DNA of 64,000 nt, from contig NZ_JANCLX010000037.1 of the NCBI RefSeq assembly GCF_024295805.1, forward strand, positions 1 through 64,000, read 5' to 3'. The notes under the pieces were generated by a model. It was given only the letters and a program-made list of their open reading frames with translations, made no database searches and was not told the origin of the DNA. Both the position numbers and the translations under genes were made by a program. The stretch is from Streptomyces cucumeris. GTDB lineage: Bacteria > Actinomycetota > Actinomycetes > Streptomycetales > Streptomycetaceae. This document shows, one piece after another, positions 8,789 to 19,300 of this stretch; within the stretch, counting starts at the first letter, position 1; each line of letters begins with the position of its first letter.

Positions 8789-9850
8789 TCAGACTCCGTG
8801 TGCGTGAGGGTGTGCGTGTGCGGTGGTGCGGGTGTCGGGCAGCAGGTCGATACGGCCGGTGACGATGGCCTTGCCGAACTGGTGCAGACCGACCTCGACC
8901 GGCACCCGGCCGTCGGCGGCGGGGTCCCCGACGGTGGCGGTGTACGTGAGGTCGGCCTCGAACTCGCCGAAGTCGAGGAACGCGGCCTCGCAGCCGACGG
9001 CGACGGCATGCGGCGAGGGCACGGCCCCGGCGCGGCAGGCGGCCACCAGTGCCGCCTGGCGCAGGCCCTCGGCGATCAGCGGGCCGGGGACGTGGTCGTA
9101 TTCGTGGTCGAAGAAGGCGGGGTGGCGGCGGTCGGCGGCGAGCAGCGGGCCCTCCGGTCCGGTGGTGTGCTCGCCGGGGGCGCCGATGACCACGTTGCGC
9201 GGGTTGCTCCGGCCCACGAGGGCCGGGTCGAGCGGGCGGCGCGGCGAGGTGGTGGCGGTGGCCACCGGCTTCTGTGCCCGCTGGAAGGCCCGGAAGACGT
9301 CGTAGTCCTGCTGTGACATGAAGGCGAGTTCGGCGCTGAGGGTCATCGCCGGGCGCCCGCCGATCTCCATCGCGCCCTCGAGGGTCATACCGACCACGTC
9401 CGAGCCGCGGTTGCGGCGCCCGGCCACGCGGTAGCGCAGATATCCCTGGAGGGGCCAGGCGTGGTCGTTGCGGTACGCCTCCACGTCCTCGATCCGGAAG
9501 CTGATCCGCTGGAGGCTGAAGGGCAGTCCGACCGCCACGCCGACATGGCGGTGCAGCAGGACGAAGATGGCCTGCCGCGCGGCCTCGGCGGAGGCGAACG
9601 GGTCGTGGTAGGCGTCCCACTGGTCGGACCACAGGCTGTGTGCCCTCGGCACCTGGAAGGACAGGCAGAAGTCGTCCTCGCCGGCCTGTGCGGAGTCGGC
9701 GACGAACACCTCGCCGATCTGGCGGCGGTGTGCGATGTCCCGGGGCACGGTCCGGTCGAAGGTCAGCTCCACGCCCGGCGGCAGCAGCGGGCTCGGGAAG
9801 TCCGGTCGCGGTGGCGCGGCCGCGGCGCCGGTGTCGGTGGACGTGGTCAT
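8789..9850 (-). CDS. AfsA-family (A-factor biosynthesis) hotdog protein
   Basis: 353 residues with the tandem-hotdog organisation of AfsA/ScbA/BarX proteins. The first repeat carries AEAARQAIF (about 88-96) with PFSLQRISF, and the second carries DHVPGPLIAEGLRQAA (about 255-270), so the conserved E-x-x-R-Q-A helix is kept in both halves. AfsA condenses a beta-ketoacyl-ACP with dihydroxyacetone phosphate as the first step to gamma-butyrolactones. The start is the ATG at 9850, overlapping the upstream flavoprotein stop. No receptor (ArpA/ScbR-type) gene lies beside it, as there often is for signalling loci. Its place inside a PKS operon suggests a biosynthetic or offloading role rather than a stand-alone A-factor synthase. 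Confidence 0.85.
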   Translation of the reverse strand: MTTSTDTGAAAAPPRPDFPSPLLPPGVELTFDRTVPRDIAHRRQIGEVFVADSAQAGEDDFCLSFQVPRAHSLWSDQWDAYHDPFASAEAARQAIFVLLHRHVGVAVGLPFSLQRISFRIEDVEAYRNDHAWPLQGYLRYRVAGRRNRGSDVVGMTLEGAMEIGGRPAMTLSAELAFMSQQDYDVFRAFQRAQKPVATATTSPRRPLDPALVGRSNPRNVVIGAPGEHTTGPEGPLLAADRRHPAFFDHEYDHVPGPLIAEGLRQAALVAACRAGAVPSPHAVAVGCEAAFLDFGEFEADLTYTATVGDPAADGRVPVEVGLHQFGKAIVTGRIDLLPDTRTTAHAHPHAHGV

Positions 9851-11280
9851 CGGTTCAGCTCCTGTTCGGTACGGCCCGTGGGGTGTTGCGTGGTGCGGTG
9901 GTCCCGGCGCGGGGCGGGTGCCGGACCGTAGACCGGGCGCCACATGGCCTTGCGGCGGCGCACTTCACCGGCGGCGAGCGCTCCGGCCTGACGGAGCAGC
10001 GCCCCGCGTCCGCCGCCCGGCGCCGATCCGCTTCCCGCGCCCCGGGCACCGCGCACCAGCAGTCGGCCGGTGGCGCCCAGGACCCGGGCGGGGGTGAGGA
10101 CATCGAGCAGCGAGGCACGGTGGCTCAGCAGGTCCAGGACATCGCCGATCCGGCCGCGTGCGTGCAGTCGGCGGACGACCTCGGGCACGGCGGCCGCGAT
10201 GGGTCCGGCCACGCCCAGGTCGGCGGCGAGGCCGTAGTACTCGGCGTAGGTGCGGTCGCGCCAGCGGCCGAACTCCCCGGTGGCGCGGTCCAGAGTGCCC
10301 GCCGGTCCGGTCAGCGTGGCCTCGACGGCGGGGGCGAGCCGTTCGGCCTGGTGGAAGGCGTCGCCGATACCGCGGCCACCGGCCGGGTCCTTGAAGTGTC
10401 CGGCGTCGCCGATGAGTACCCAGCCGGGCCCGGACGCCTCCCGGAAGTACCCCTGGAAACGCTGGATGCCATAGATCCTGGTGGCGCGTCTTGCGTCGGC
10501 GAGGGCGGTGGCGATCGGTTCGCAGGCGGCGATGTGGGCGTCGACGGACCCTTCGAGGTCGGTGCGGAACTGCTCCGTCTCGTGGGTCTGCGGGGACACA
10601 CCGACGATGTACAGCCCGCCGTCGGCCGGGCCGCCGAGCATATGGCGGTCGCCCCAGCGGTGGAAGACGAAGGTGGGCGTCTCGCCGAGGTCGGCGCCCT
10701 CGAAGTAGGTCCAGTGGTAGCGGCGTTCATTGGTGGTGAGGTGGTACGGCCGGGCTCCGGCGAGGGCGGCGACGGTGGAGTTGCGGCCGTCGGCGCCGAC
10801 GACGAGCCGGGCGCGCAGCACGGTTTCGGTGCCGTCGCACACCACCCGGACGCCGGCCACCCGGCCGTGTTCCCGGACCAGTTCCGTCACCTTGGTGTCG
10901 AGGCGTACGGTCGCCCCGGCCTCGGCGGCCGCGTCCCGTACCAGGGGGTCCAGGACCTGACGCCGGATGCAGGCCGCGCCGCCCACGTCACCGGGGCGCT
11001 GGGGGAAGCGGGCGTGTACCCGGAAGTCCTCCAGCCGCATGTCGACACGTGCCATGGGGGTGACGCCCGCCTCGCGCAGCCGCCCGGTCAGCCCGAGCCG
11101 GTCGAGGAAGGCCAGTGAATCGGCCTGGAGGATGTTGGAGGAGAGGGTGAAGCCCAGCGATGCGGCCTGGTCGAGAACGGCGACCCGCAGTCCCCGGCGG
11201 GCCAGCAGCGCGCCGAGCGAGGAGCCGGCGACCCGCGCTCCGACGATGACGACGTCGAAGTGTTCGGTCGGCAGGGTCAC
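9847..11280 (-). CDS. FAD-dependent monooxygenase/reductase
   Basis: The 477-residue flavoprotein starts with GTG at 11280, overlapping the KAS III stop. The FAD Rossmann motif is VVIVGARVAGSSLGALLARRG, the DG motif is VVGADGRNS, and the second FAD motif is VLIGDAGHFKDPAGGRGI. Together these define the group A flavin monooxygenase/geranylgeranyl-reductase superfamily. The GDAGHFKDP variant and the C-terminal basic tail (about 430-477) are not standard for PHBH-type hydroxylases. It may hydroxylate, epoxidise or reduce the polyketide chain. The fourth base-sharing junction in a row supports a single operon. Confidence 0.85.
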   Translation of the reverse strand: MTLPTEHFDVVIVGARVAGSSLGALLARRGLRVAVLDQAASLGFTLSSNILQADSLAFLDRLGLTGRLREAGVTPMARVDMRLEDFRVHARFPQRPGDVGGAACIRRQVLDPLVRDAAAEAGATVRLDTKVTELVREHGRVAGVRVVCDGTETVLRARLVVGADGRNSTVAALAGARPYHLTTNERRYHWTYFEGADLGETPTFVFHRWGDRHMLGGPADGGLYIVGVSPQTHETEQFRTDLEGSVDAHIAACEPIATALADARRATRIYGIQRFQGYFREASGPGWVLIGDAGHFKDPAGGRGIGDAFHQAERLAPAVEATLTGPAGTLDRATGEFGRWRDRTYAEYYGLAADLGVAGPIAAAVPEVVRRLHARGRIGDVLDLLSHRASLLDVLTPARVLGATGRLLVRGARGAGSGSAPGGGRGALLRQAGALAAGEVRRRKAMWRPVYGPAPAPRRDHRTTQHPTGRTEQELNR

Positions 11281-12299
11281 AGGGCACCTCCGTTCCAGCG
11301 GATCGCCGCCGCGGAGGCGAAGTCACCGGCGTGGGCGAACCCCGACATCACCACGAGATCGCCGTCCTTCAACTGCCCCTCCCGGGCGGCTTGTTCGAGG
11401 GTGACGGGCACGGCGGCGCCGTAGAGGTTGCCACAGCGGTCGAAGGTGTCGAAGTGGCGCTCGGCGTCGATGTCCAGCGCCTCGCGCCAGTTCTTCAGGA
11501 AGATGCGGTTGGGTTGGTTGGTGACGAGCACATCGATCTCCGAGGTGGGCACACCGAGGTCCGTGCACAACTCCTTGACCAGCTCGGGCACCAGGGTGTT
11601 GCCGCGCTCCAGGATCTCGGTGGTCTTGGTCTCGTCGAAGTGGATGTCCATCTGGCCGCTGCCCGGCTCCCAGTACTTCCGCTTGTCCGGGGTGACCATC
11701 CCCAGGTCATGGGCGTAGCCGGGGGTGCTGCGGGTGCGCACACCGAGCAGCGGGGACCCCGCACCGGCCTCCAGGTAGGCCACTCCGCAGCCGTCGCCCG
11801 GCATGGGGGCGTGGGAGAGGGTGCGGACGTCGGACTGGGCGAAGACCTGGCCCGCCGCGTTCTGCACATTGGCGATGAGCGCGGTGCGCGCCGAACCGTC
11901 GGCCATGATCTTCTCGGCCAGGCGCAGCATGTACATGAACGAGGCACAGCCGCCGTTGTGCAGGTCGACGATCCACTCGGGGTCGCAGCCGATGCGGTGC
12001 GCGGCCTCCGCCCCGATGCCCATGAACGGCTCGTCGGGCAGCAGCACATTGGTGATCAGCACATCGACCTGGTCCGCGGGATCCCGGCCCAGCCGTTCGA
12101 AGACGGGCCGGGCCGCCTTCGCGATCATCTCGGCGGCACGGTCCTCGCGGTCGACGTGGTGGCGGGTGGCCGGGACACGGAAGAGCGGCAGGTCGGCGAG
12201 GGGATCCGCGGCGGCGTCCGGGTCCACGAAGAACTCGGGCCCCACGATGTTCCCGGGCAGATGGCTCCCGAAGTCGACGATGCCCAAGGGAGGGTGCAT
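11277..12299 (-). CDS. KAS III (FabH)-like protein with altered catalytic triad
   Basis: About 340 residues in the beta-ketoacyl-ACP synthase III fold. The nucleophile is kept (LHNGGCASFMYM, Cys near residue 116) and the Asn position is kept (CGNLYGAAVP, about 290). The usual histidine of the (P)HQAN motif is replaced by asparagine (VTNQPNRIF, about 262). FabH uses Cys-His-Asn for decarboxylative condensation, so this protein may be an acyltransferase or esterase-type condensing enzyme. I chose the ATG at 12299 because AAAGGA lies six bases upstream; an in-frame ATG at 12320 would overlap the PKS stop and lacks a good ribosome-binding site. It directly follows the TE-bearing PKS and could load or release its chain. 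Confidence 0.87.
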   Translation of the reverse strand: MHPPLGIVDFGSHLPGNIVGPEFFVDPDAAADPLADLPLFRVPATRHHVDREDRAAEMIAKAARPVFERLGRDPADQVDVLITNVLLPDEPFMGIGAEAAHRIGCDPEWIVDLHNGGCASFMYMLRLAEKIMADGSARTALIANVQNAAGQVFAQSDVRTLSHAPMPGDGCGVAYLEAGAGSPLLGVRTRSTPGYAHDLGMVTPDKRKYWEPGSGQMDIHFDETKTTEILERGNTLVPELVKELCTDLGVPTSEIDVLVTNQPNRIFLKNWREALDIDAERHFDTFDRCGNLYGAAVPVTLEQAAREGQLKDGDLVVMSGFAHAGDFASAAAIRWNGGAL

Positions 12300-12310
12300 G
12301 GAGTGTCCTT

Positions 12311-15300
12311 TCACAGCCATTCCTCGACGGTCCGCGCGGTGTGTCCGGCGTGTTCCTCGAGGACCGAGAAGTGGTCACCGGGGAGCGGGGTGACCGTGTC
12401 CGCCGCGCGCCACAGGGTCCACGTACCGGCTTCCGGAACGGGCGGGGGCACCTTGGCGGTCAGCAGCAGGGCGGGCGCGATGAGCGGATCCACCGCCCAG
12501 TCCTCCAGCAGCCGCAGATAGCCGCCCATGGCCAGTACGCCCGTCTCGCTGACGTCGACGTAGGCGTGGCCGCGGTCCAGGACGCTGCCCATCGCCCACG
12601 CGAACACCTGGGCCCGCTCGGTGGGTTCCGGCTCATAGGTGTCGATCAGTACGACACCCCGCACCGGATGGCCGTCGCGTTCCAGCCGGGCCGCCACGGC
12701 ATGGGCGATGACACCGCCGATGGAGTGGCCGACGAACAGCGCCGGGGCGCCCGCGGCGGTCCGTACCGCGCTGTCCGCCAGCGCCTCGACCGCCGCCTCC
12801 CAGGTGGCGGGCAGCAGGGGCGAGTCACCGAAGCCGGGCAGGGTGAGGGCCGAGACATGGCGACGGTGCTCGAACCCGGCCGCGAAACGGGCGAACTGGT
12901 GGGGGCCGGACCCGGCGAGGAAGGACGGCACGCAGATGACGGCGGGTTCGGCGGGTCCGTCGGAGATCAGCACCGCCCGCGGCGGGGCGTCCAGTTCGGT
13001 GGCGGTGGTGAAGCCGGGGCGGGAGGCGGCGGCGGACGCCAGCATCGGGACGGAGGATTCCAGTTCGCCCCGGGCGTGCGCGACGCGCAGCAGTGCGCTG
13101 AACGCACCGTCGCCCGGGGAGGCGGCATCGGTCGCCGCCGGTCCCCCGGCCGCGGGGTGACCGGCCTCGTCGATACCGAGCAGGGTGCGCAGATGTCCGG
13201 CGATGGCCGCCGGGGTCGGATGGTCGATCAGGAGGGTCGGCGGCAGGTCGAGACCGGTGGCGGCGGTCAGCCGCTGCTGCAGCCGGACCGCGCCCATGGA
13301 GTCGATGCCCAGCTCTAGCAGGGTGCGGTGCTCGTCCACCGTGGCGCCGTCGTCGTAGCCGAGGACCAGGGCCGCCTGGGTGCGGACCATGGCGAGCACA
13401 TCCTGCGGGCCGTCGGCCGGCGGGTCGGGGACGGCAGGCGGTTCGGCCGCCACGGGGACGGGCTCGGTACCCGCCGTCGTCTGAGCCGGGGCGTCGATCC
13501 AGTGGCGGTTGCGCCGGAACGGATAGCTGGGCAGCGCCAGGGCGCCCGCCGCCCGGCGGGCGGCCACCGCCTCGAACCGCGCCGCCGGGTCCGCGCCGTC
13601 CACGCCGTGGGCGTGCAGTTCGCCGACGGCGCTGACCAGGGCTCGGCCCTCGGGCTTACCGGCGTACAGGGCGGGCACCATGGTCGCGGTCCCGCCGTCG
13701 GTCAGACAGCCCCGCGCCATGGAGGTGAGTACGGCGTCCGGGCCCACCTCGAGATACGCGGTCACTCCCGCGCCCTCCAGGTGGCGGATACCGTCCTGGA
13801 AGCGCACCGGCTCCTCGGCATGGCGCGCCCAGTACCCCGGTGCGGCCATCTCCACGGGGGACAGCGGCGCACCGGTGACGTTGGAGATCACCGGGATCCG
13901 CGGCGCGGAGAACGTCAACTCCGCCGCAATGGACTTGAGTTCGGACAGCATGGGGCGCATCAGGGGTGAGTGGAAGGCATGGCTCACCCGCAGTCGGCGA
14001 GTGCGGCGGCCGCGTTCCTTCCACCGCGCGGCCCACTCCAGCACCGCGTCCTCGGCTCCGGACACCACCACCGCGCGCGGCCCGTTGACCGCGGCGAGCG
14101 CGAGGCGCCCCTCATAACCCTCCAGGGCGGCGCCGGTCTCGTCCTCGGTGGCCTCCACGGCCACCATGGCGCCACCGGAGGGGAGCTGTTCCATCAACCG
14201 GCCCCGGGCGGCCACCAGCGTGGCGGCGTCGGCCAGGGAGAGGGCGCCCGCGGCGTGCACCGCGGCCAGCTCGCCGATGGAGTGGCCCATCAGGAAGTCC
14301 GGTCGCGGCCCCCATGATTCGAGGAGCCGGAACAGCGCCGTCTCCAGGGCGAACAGGGCGGGCTGGGTGTACCGCGTCCGGTGCAGCAGTCCGGCGTCCG
14401 GACTGCCGTCGGGCGCACTCATCACGGTGCGCAGCGGCCGTGGCAGATGGCGGTCCAGTTCGGCGCGGGCGGCGTCGAGCGCGTCGGCGAACACCGGATA
14501 GGTGGTGTACAGCTCCTCGCCCATGCCCGGCCACTGGGAGCCCTGGCCGGAGAAGAGGAAGGCGGTCCTGGACTTGCGGGCGGCGGTGCCGTGCACCGTG
14601 TTGGCGGCGAGCTCGCCCCGGGCGTAGGCGTCCAGCCCGGCGAGCAGTTCGGTGCGCCCGGTGCCGACCACCACGGCGCGGTGGTCGAAACGGGCCCGGG
14701 TCACCGCGAGCGCGGCGGCCACCTCGGCGGGTGGTGTGCCGGTGTGCCCGGGTTCCGAGAGGTGGGTGTGCAGCCGCCGGGCCTGGTCGCGCAGTGCGGC
14801 GGTGGAGGTCGCGGAGAGCACCCAGGGCACCGGTCCCGCGAACTCGGCGGCGGGCTGAGCGGGTTCCTCGGCGGGGGCCTCCTCCACGATCACATGGGCG
14901 TTGCTGCCGCTGATACCGAAGGCGGAGACACCCGCCCGGCGCACCCGTTCACCCCGTGGCCAGTCCACCGGTTCGGTCAGCAGGGACACCGAGTGCCAGT
15001 CGGCCTTGTCGGTGGGGCGGTCGATGTGCAGGGTGCGCGGCAGCACACCGTGGCGCAGCGCCTGCACCATCTTGATCAGCCCGCCCACTCCGGCGGCGGC
15101 CTGGGTGTGGCCGAGATTGGACTTCAGCGCGCCCAGCCGCAACGGGCGGGCGGCCGCGCGGTCCCGGCCGTAGACGGACGTCAGGGCGTCGATCTCGATG
15201 GGGTCGCCGAGCGTGGTGCCGGTGCCGTGTCCCTCGACCGCGTCGATGTCATCGGGGGTGAGTCCGGCGTCCTTGAGGGCGGCGGCGATGACACGTTCCT

Positions 15301-16297
15301 GTGACGTGCCGTTGGGTGCGGTGAGGCCGTTGCTGGCACCGTCCTGGTTGACGGCCGTGCCCCGGACGAGCCCCAGCACCCGGTGGCCGAGGCGACGGGC
15401 GTCGGATAGCCGCTCCAGCAGGACCAGACCGGCCCCTTCGGACCAGCCGGTGCCGTCCGCGGCCTGGGCGTAGGACTTGCAGCGGCCGTCGGGCGACAGT
15501 CCGCGCTGACGGCTGAACTCGGTGAAGGTGGCGGGGGTGGACATCACCGTGACCCCACCCGCCAGCGCGAGGGTGCATTCGTCACGGCGCAGCGCCTGTA
15601 CGGCGAGGTGCACTCCGACCAGCGAGGACGAACAGGCGGTGTCCACGGTCATCGCGGGGCCCTCGAAGCCGTAGACATAGCTGACCCGGCCGGACAGCAC
15701 ACTGCCCGCCGAACCGATGCCCCAGTACCCCTCGAGTTCGGGAGAGCCCGCGCGGGCGAGCCACGCGTAGTCCTGGCCGGTCGTCCCGACGAACACACCG
15801 GTGGCGGAGCCGCGCAGGGTGCCGGGGTCGATCCCGCCGTCCTCCAGGGCCTCCCACACCGTCTGCAGCAGCAGCCGCTGCTGCGGGTCCATCGCCAGCG
15901 CCTCACGGCGGCCGATGCCGAAGAACTCCTCGTCGAAGTCGGCGGCCCCGTCGAGGAACCCGCCCGCACGGGTGTAACAGGTGCCCGGCCGGTCGGGATC
16001 CGGATCGTAGAGACCCTCCAGGTCCCAGCCACGGTCCCGGGGGAAGTCCGTGATGACGTCCCGGCCCTCCGCCACCGTTTCCCATAGCTGTGCGGCGGAC
16101 CCGATGCCGCCGGGATAGCGGCAGGCCGCCCCGACGATGGCGATCGGCTCCTGGAGCCGCTTCAACCGGGCTTGGGTCTCCGCCAGTTGGGCGGTGACCC
16201 GGCGGAGGTAGCGGAGGGACTTGTCCGCGTCGGAGGGTGACCCGGACGTGGTGTCGGACGCGGAATCGGCGGTGGCGCCGGACAGGGTGTCGGACAT
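12311..16297 (-). CDS. Type I PKS, KS-AT-ACP-TE (terminal module)
   Basis: 1328 residues. An N-terminal docking coiled coil (about 25-50, YLRRVTAQLAETQARLKRL) is followed by KS from about 52 with the active site DTACSSS near 220 and EGHGTGTTLGDP and KSNLGHTQAAAG. The AT has GHSIGE near 672 and HAFHSP near 772, the signature for malonyl-CoA. There is no DH, ER or KR. The ACP has GIDSMG near 998, and the C-terminal thioesterase (about 1090-1328) has GHSIGG near 1190, an Asp in LIDTYEP and a His in PGDHFSV. The module therefore adds one unreduced C2 unit and can release the chain. It starts 3 bases after the stop of the upstream PKS, which supplies the matching C-terminal docking region. Confidence 0.96.
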   Translation of the reverse strand: MSDTLSGATADSASDTTSGSPSDADKSLRYLRRVTAQLAETQARLKRLQEPIAIVGAACRYPGGIGSAAQLWETVAEGRDVITDFPRDRGWDLEGLYDPDPDRPGTCYTRAGGFLDGAADFDEEFFGIGRREALAMDPQQRLLLQTVWEALEDGGIDPGTLRGSATGVFVGTTGQDYAWLARAGSPELEGYWGIGSAGSVLSGRVSYVYGFEGPAMTVDTACSSSLVGVHLAVQALRRDECTLALAGGVTVMSTPATFTEFSRQRGLSPDGRCKSYAQAADGTGWSEGAGLVLLERLSDARRLGHRVLGLVRGTAVNQDGASNGLTAPNGTSQERVIAAALKDAGLTPDDIDAVEGHGTGTTLGDPIEIDALTSVYGRDRAAARPLRLGALKSNLGHTQAAAGVGGLIKMVQALRHGVLPRTLHIDRPTDKADWHSVSLLTEPVDWPRGERVRRAGVSAFGISGSNAHVIVEEAPAEEPAQPAAEFAGPVPWVLSATSTAALRDQARRLHTHLSEPGHTGTPPAEVAAALAVTRARFDHRAVVVGTGRTELLAGLDAYARGELAANTVHGTAARKSRTAFLFSGQGSQWPGMGEELYTTYPVFADALDAARAELDRHLPRPLRTVMSAPDGSPDAGLLHRTRYTQPALFALETALFRLLESWGPRPDFLMGHSIGELAAVHAAGALSLADAATLVAARGRLMEQLPSGGAMVAVEATEDETGAALEGYEGRLALAAVNGPRAVVVSGAEDAVLEWAARWKERGRRTRRLRVSHAFHSPLMRPMLSELKSIAAELTFSAPRIPVISNVTGAPLSPVEMAAPGYWARHAEEPVRFQDGIRHLEGAGVTAYLEVGPDAVLTSMARGCLTDGGTATMVPALYAGKPEGRALVSAVGELHAHGVDGADPAARFEAVAARRAAGALALPSYPFRRNRHWIDAPAQTTAGTEPVPVAAEPPAVPDPPADGPQDVLAMVRTQAALVLGYDDGATVDEHRTLLELGIDSMGAVRLQQRLTAATGLDLPPTLLIDHPTPAAIAGHLRTLLGIDEAGHPAAGGPAATDAASPGDGAFSALLRVAHARGELESSVPMLASAAASRPGFTTATELDAPPRAVLISDGPAEPAVICVPSFLAGSGPHQFARFAAGFEHRRHVSALTLPGFGDSPLLPATWEAAVEALADSAVRTAAGAPALFVGHSIGGVIAHAVAARLERDGHPVRGVVLIDTYEPEPTERAQVFAWAMGSVLDRGHAYVDVSETGVLAMGGYLRLLEDWAVDPLIAPALLLTAKVPPPVPEAGTWTLWRAADTVTPLPGDHFSVLEEHAGHTARTVEEWL

Positions 16298-16300
16298 GGC

Positions 16301-19300
16301 TCAGCCCACCTCCAGGTCGTTGTCGATGAAGGCGAAGAGCTCCTCCGCGCTGGCCGTCTCCACGTGTTCCCGGGCGCCGGTCACCACGCTCCGATCGGCC
16401 GTGCCCGGCCCCTCGCCGGACACCTCCGCACAGGCGGGGGGCGGTGCCTCGCCGCCGGGGAGCCGCTTCCCGAGGAGGGTCAGCAGATGGGCGGCGAGCG
16501 CGGCGGGCGACGGATGGCCGAAGACGAGCGTGGAGGGCAGAGTGAGCCCGGTGGCCTGTTGCAGCCGGTTGCGCAGCCGGACCGCGCCGAGCGAGTCCAG
16601 TCCCAGTTCCTTGAAGGCGCGCTCGGGATCCACCGTGTCCGGACCGTCCTGTCCGAGCACCGCGGCCACGTGTACGGCGACCACCTCCAGGACGAGTTCA
16701 TCCCGTGTCTCCGCGGACGCGGCGGCCAGCCGCGCGAGCAGATCACCGTCCGCGGTGGTGGACCGCCGCCGCACCGGAGCGGGTACCAGGGAGCGCAGTA
16801 CGGCGGGCAGGCCGTCCTCCCGTGCCTGGGCGCGCAGGGCGGCGGTGTCCAGCCGGGCCGGGACGAGCAGTGCATCGGACGTGCCGTGCACGGTGTCGAA
16901 CAGCCGGAGCCCTTCCTCGGTGGACAGCGGTGCCAGTCCGGAGCGGCCGAGCGCGGCGACACCGGATCCGCCGAGGTGGCGGGTCATCCCGCTCTCCTCC
17001 TCCCACAGCCCCCAGGCCAGGGAGAGCGCGGGCAGCCCCTGGGCACGGCGCCACTGGGCGAGGGTGTCCAGGAACATGTTCCCGGCGGCGTAGTTGCCCT
17101 GGCCCGGTCCCCCGACGGTGCCCGCCACGGAGGAGAACAGCACGAAGGAGGCCAGGCCGAGCCCGGCGGTCAGCTCGTGCAGATGGAGCGCGGCGTCCAC
17201 CTTGGGCCGCAGCACCCGGTCCAGTCCCCCGGGCGTCAGCGATTCCAGCAGTCCGTCCTCGAGGGCTCCCGCGGAGTGGACCACGGCGGTGAGCGGCCGG
17301 CCGGCGGGGATCGTGTCCAGGAGTGCCGCGAGCGCATCCCGGTCGGCGACGTCGCACGCGGCCACCGTCACCTCCGCGCCTGCCTGTTCGAGTTCACGCT
17401 CCAGCTCCGCCACGCCCCCGGCGTCGCGGCCGCGTCGGCTGACCAGCAGCAGATGGCGCGCCCCGTGCGCGGTGGCCAGACGGCGGGCCACATGCGAGCC
17501 GAGTCCACCGGTCCCGCCGGTGATCAGGACCGTGCCGTCCCGGTCGAACGCCATCGGTCCGCCGGTGACGCCGCCCGGGGCGGTGGCCCGTACCAGCCGG
17601 GGCGCCAGGACGGCAGCTCCGGACCGGACGGCCAACTGTGGTTCACCGGTGGCGAGGGCGGTGGGCAGCGCGCGGACGGACGCGGGGTCCGCGTCGAGGT
17701 CCACGAGCCGGAAGCGGCCGGGGTGTTCGGACTGCGCGGTGCGCACCAGCCCCCACAGGGGCGCGAGGCCCGGGTCGGGACCGTCCGGTGCCGTGGCGTC
17801 GGCATCCGCCGGCGTGCGTATCGCCGCTCGGGTGAGGAACACCAGTTCCGTACCGCTGAACCGCTCGTCGGCAAGCCATTCCTGGAGGAGTCGCCGGGTG
17901 GTCTGGGCGACCGCGCGGACACCGGCGGCGGTGAGGGTGCCGGGGGCCTCGGCGGGCACGACCACGACATCGGGAACGTCCGCCCCCGCCGCCACCGAGG
18001 CGGCGAGCGCGCCCAGGTCCGCGTGGTGCGCCGGGTCCGTCCCGGGGAGCGCGAACGGTACGGGGCCGAGGGCCGCCCAGCGACGTGGCGCGACGGGCCG
18101 GTCCGGTGTGTCCACCGCCGCCCAGTCGAGGCGGAACAGCGCCTCGTCCGCGGTGGCCGCGCGGACCGCCGCCAACTGCCCGGTGGAGACCGGCCGGGCC
18201 AGCACGGACGCGACGGACACCACCGGTGCGCCGGCGCCGTCCACCGCCGTCATCCCGACCGTGCCCTCGCCCAGCGGGGTGAGGGTGACGCGCAGCGGGC
18301 CGGTGGCGCCGGGAGCGCTGATCCGTACCCCGGACCAGGCGAAGGGCAGCCAGGCACCGTCCCGCTCCCCGTCCGTGGCACCGGTCCGGCCCAGGCCGGT
18401 GAGCCGGGCGTGGAAGGAGGCGTCCAGCAACGCCGGGTGGAGACCGTGGCGTTCGCCGTCGGCCCGCTCCTCCTCGGCGAGGGCGGCCACCTCCGCGTAC
18501 ACCGTGTCGCCGAGCCGCCATGCCGCGGACAGTCCCTGGAAGGCCGGCCCGTAGCCGAAGCCGCGGTCCGCGAGCCGGTCGTAGAGGTCGTCGGTGTCCA
18601 GGCGCTCCGCCCCGGCGGGCGGCCACACCTCGAGGGCCGTCCCGGTGGCCGCGCCCTCCTCGTCCACCGCCAGTGTGCCGGTGGCGTGCCGGGTCCAGCC
18701 GTGTTCGCCCTCGGTGCCGGCGGTCCGCGAGTACAGCGTGAGCGGCCGCCTGCCCTCGTCGTCGGGTGCGCCCACCACGGCCTGGAGGTCCACCGCGGTG
18801 TCGCCGGGGACCGCGAGCGGTGCCTCGATGGCCAGGTCCTCCACCACCGGAGCGCCGGTCAGTTCACCGGCCCGCAGGGCGATGTCCACGAACGCGGTGC
18901 CGGGCAGCAGGACCATGTCGTAGACCGTGTGGTCGGTCAGCCACGGATGCGTACGGCGGGACACCCGCCCCGTGCAGAGCCATCCCGTCCCCGCGGCCAT
19001 GGGCACGGCCGCGGCGAGCAGCGGATGGCCGACGGCGCGCTGGCCGGCGCCGGACACATCGCCGCCCCCGGTCTGCCGGGGTGTCGCCCAGAACCGCTCG
19101 GCCCGGAACGGGTAACCGGGCAGGTCCACCAGGCCGCCGGTTGCGCCGGTCTCGCCGCTCTCGCCGAACACCGTCTCCCACGCCACCGGCACACCATGGG
19201 CGTGTGCTTCGCCGAGCGAGGCGAGGAAGCGGCGCGGACCGCCGTCGTCGCGCCGCAGCGAGCCGACGACCGCCGCGCGGCCCGCCGGGGACGCCTCGGT

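Noticed and set aside
7452..9632. A single large frame joining the flavoprotein to upstream sequence
   Set aside because: The upstream half is a shadow of the AfsA-family gene in another frame; the flavoprotein begins at its own ATG (8786) immediately before the FAD motif.
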